From an uncultured Thermomicrobiales bacterium (GTDB lineage: Bacteria > Chloroflexota > Chloroflexia > Thermomicrobiales > UBA6265): DNA of 43,680 nucleotides. The position numbers were made by a program, and so were the translations under genes. Below, in pieces: positions 42,889 through 43,680 of this stretch (position 1 is the first letter of the stretch; each line of letters starts with the position of its first letter). Below the pieces are notes generated by a model that saw nothing but the letters and a program-made list of their open reading frames with translations, was not told the origin of the DNA and did not search any database. Location of the stretch: NCBI GenBank assembly GCA_902806405.1, contig CADCWL010000023.1:1-43680 (forward strand), written 5' to 3'.

Positions 42889-43265
42889 CCCCGGGGCCCG
42901 ACCCCGACGGACGGCGTCCCCGCCGTCTCCCGTCGCGTCCCCGTGCCGCCCCCGACCGGGACCTCCTGGCCGCCCGCGGCCGGGACACCGGGGACCCGAG
43001 GCCCGCCGCGGAGGACGCGGTCCTCGCCCGGCCGCCGGTGCCGGACCCGGACCGGTCCGCCCGCCCGACCGCGCCCGACGAACCCACGGGGAGTCGGACA
43101 CCGGGGCGAGAGCGGCGACGAGGGCGTGCCCGCACCCGTTGCCCCACGGGCGGCCCGTGTGGGCCCCCCACGGGTGAGGATAGGGGTCCCGGCGGCCCGG
43201 ATCGAGCCACAGGAGGCGGCCAAGCACCCACCCGCCGCGCGTCGCAGCCACCCCCGAAGCGTCGT
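42889..43265. other. Gene-free stretch
   Basis: Very GC-rich and without a credible ORF. CCCGTGTGGG/CCCCACGGG near 43152-43172 can fold into an imperfect hairpin. Nothing else stands out. Confidence 0.5.
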
Positions 43266-43553
43266 CTACGCGGGCGGACCCACCCCCAGTTCATCGACCA
43301 TCAGCCAGACGAGGCACCACGCCAGAGCCTCTTCGAGCGTCCGCCCATGGAACCGCTCCCGGTCGGGAGAGAGCAGCTGCACCACCCACCCGGCGTGGTC
43401 GACGTCCCACGCGAGGTAGCCGCGGCGGTCGGCGATCGCCGAGCGGAGCGCGTCCTGCAGGGGACGCGGCTCGGCGGTCGGGTCGACGCCGGCGCGGGCG
43501 ATGGCCGCGGCGAGGTCGGCGGGCACGGCGGTCGTCGGACGGTCCCGAACCAC
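43266..43553 (-). CDS. Small hypothetical protein
   Basis: A 95-residue ORF with normal protein composition: DLAAAIARAGVDPTAEPRPLQDALRSAIADRRGYLAWDVDHAGWVVQLLSPDRERFHGRTLEEALAWCLVWLMVDELGVGPPA. It looks like a small alpha/beta protein with a C-terminal helix that contains the GRTLEEALAWCLVWLM stretch. GTG 43553 has no clear ribosome site. In another frame just upstream, LVRSTEIDPSRIRRGFALGLAVAGRGPAW also looks coding, so the true gene may be longer with a frame disturbance near 43555, or the two are separate. Family unknown. Confidence 0.6.
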   Translation of the reverse strand: MVRDRPTTAVPADLAAAIARAGVDPTAEPRPLQDALRSAIADRRGYLAWDVDHAGWVVQLLSPDRERFHGRTLEEALAWCLVWLMVDELGVGPPA

Positions 43554-43680
43554 GCCGGTCCGCGGCCGGCGACGGCGAGGCCGAGCGCGAAGCCGCGGCG
43601 AATGCGGGAGGGATCAATCTCGGTGCTCCGAACGAGGTCGTCAACTGACGTGGTCGACGTTGTCCGACGGGACCGCGTCA

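Overview
The window is very GC-rich (my impression is about 70% or more). Nearly every real gene has a large antisense shadow ORF. Gene content (two-gene CUT1 permease cassette, GHL6-type hydrolases, F420-type DDN protein, BNR/sortilin-like protein, HSL-type Tat-exported esterase, ECF sigma/anti-sigma pair) and the style of the intergenic repeats suggest a Chloroflexota bacterium, probably near Thermomicrobia (Sphaerobacter-like). The taxonomy is an inference from family style, not from a marker gene.

Layout. 1-526: the start of a membrane sensor, cut by the window edge. 655-1349: a relic that looks like a toxin/antitoxin pair. 1569-8613 (minus strand): an operon of ABC sugar-binding protein, two permeases, GH29 alpha-L-fucosidase and a GHL6-type hydrolase, driven by a near-consensus promoter inside the end of the neighbouring MaoC gene. 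8869-10189 (minus): IclR regulator and MaoC hydratase. 10372-19773 (plus, tightly coupled): a solute-binding-like protein without signal peptide, CaiB/BaiF CoA-transferase, a second such solute-binding-like protein, Gfo/Idh/MocA oxidoreductase, GH95 fucosidase and a second GHL6 protein. 19974-22962 (plus): GntR regulator, a wrecked SDR/E2 chimera and an amidohydrolase of the L-fuconolactonase type. 24951-27324: two tandem acid-sugar dehydratases of the enolase superfamily.

Read together, 1.5-27.3 kb is best explained as a locus for importing fucosylated glycans and cutting them inside the cell, followed by non-phosphorylative oxidation of the sugar (dehydrogenase, lactonase, dehydratase). None of the four glycosidases has a visible signal peptide. 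No transporter ATPase and no final aldolase are present, and the obvious dehydrogenase (SDR) is reduced to its N-terminus. The CoA-transferase, MaoC and two leaderless solute-binding-like proteins form an unexplained sub-system inside the locus.

From 27.4 to 34 kb the window turns into a patchwork: a DDN oxidoreductase, a decayed IS5-type element, a multi-PAS/GAF histidine kinase, a small HTH protein, an Abi-like gene with an in-frame stop, a weak CRISPR-repeat-like motif and a shortened DinB-like gene. 34-43.7 kb holds a 1105-residue BNR-repeat protein followed by two strong inverted repeats, an ECF sigma/anti-sigma pair, a SnoaL-like secreted protein, a small ORF broken by a 26-bp tandem duplication, a Tat-exported esterase, a receiver-domain fragment and a small hypothetical protein. 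I found no tRNA, rRNA or intact CRISPR array.
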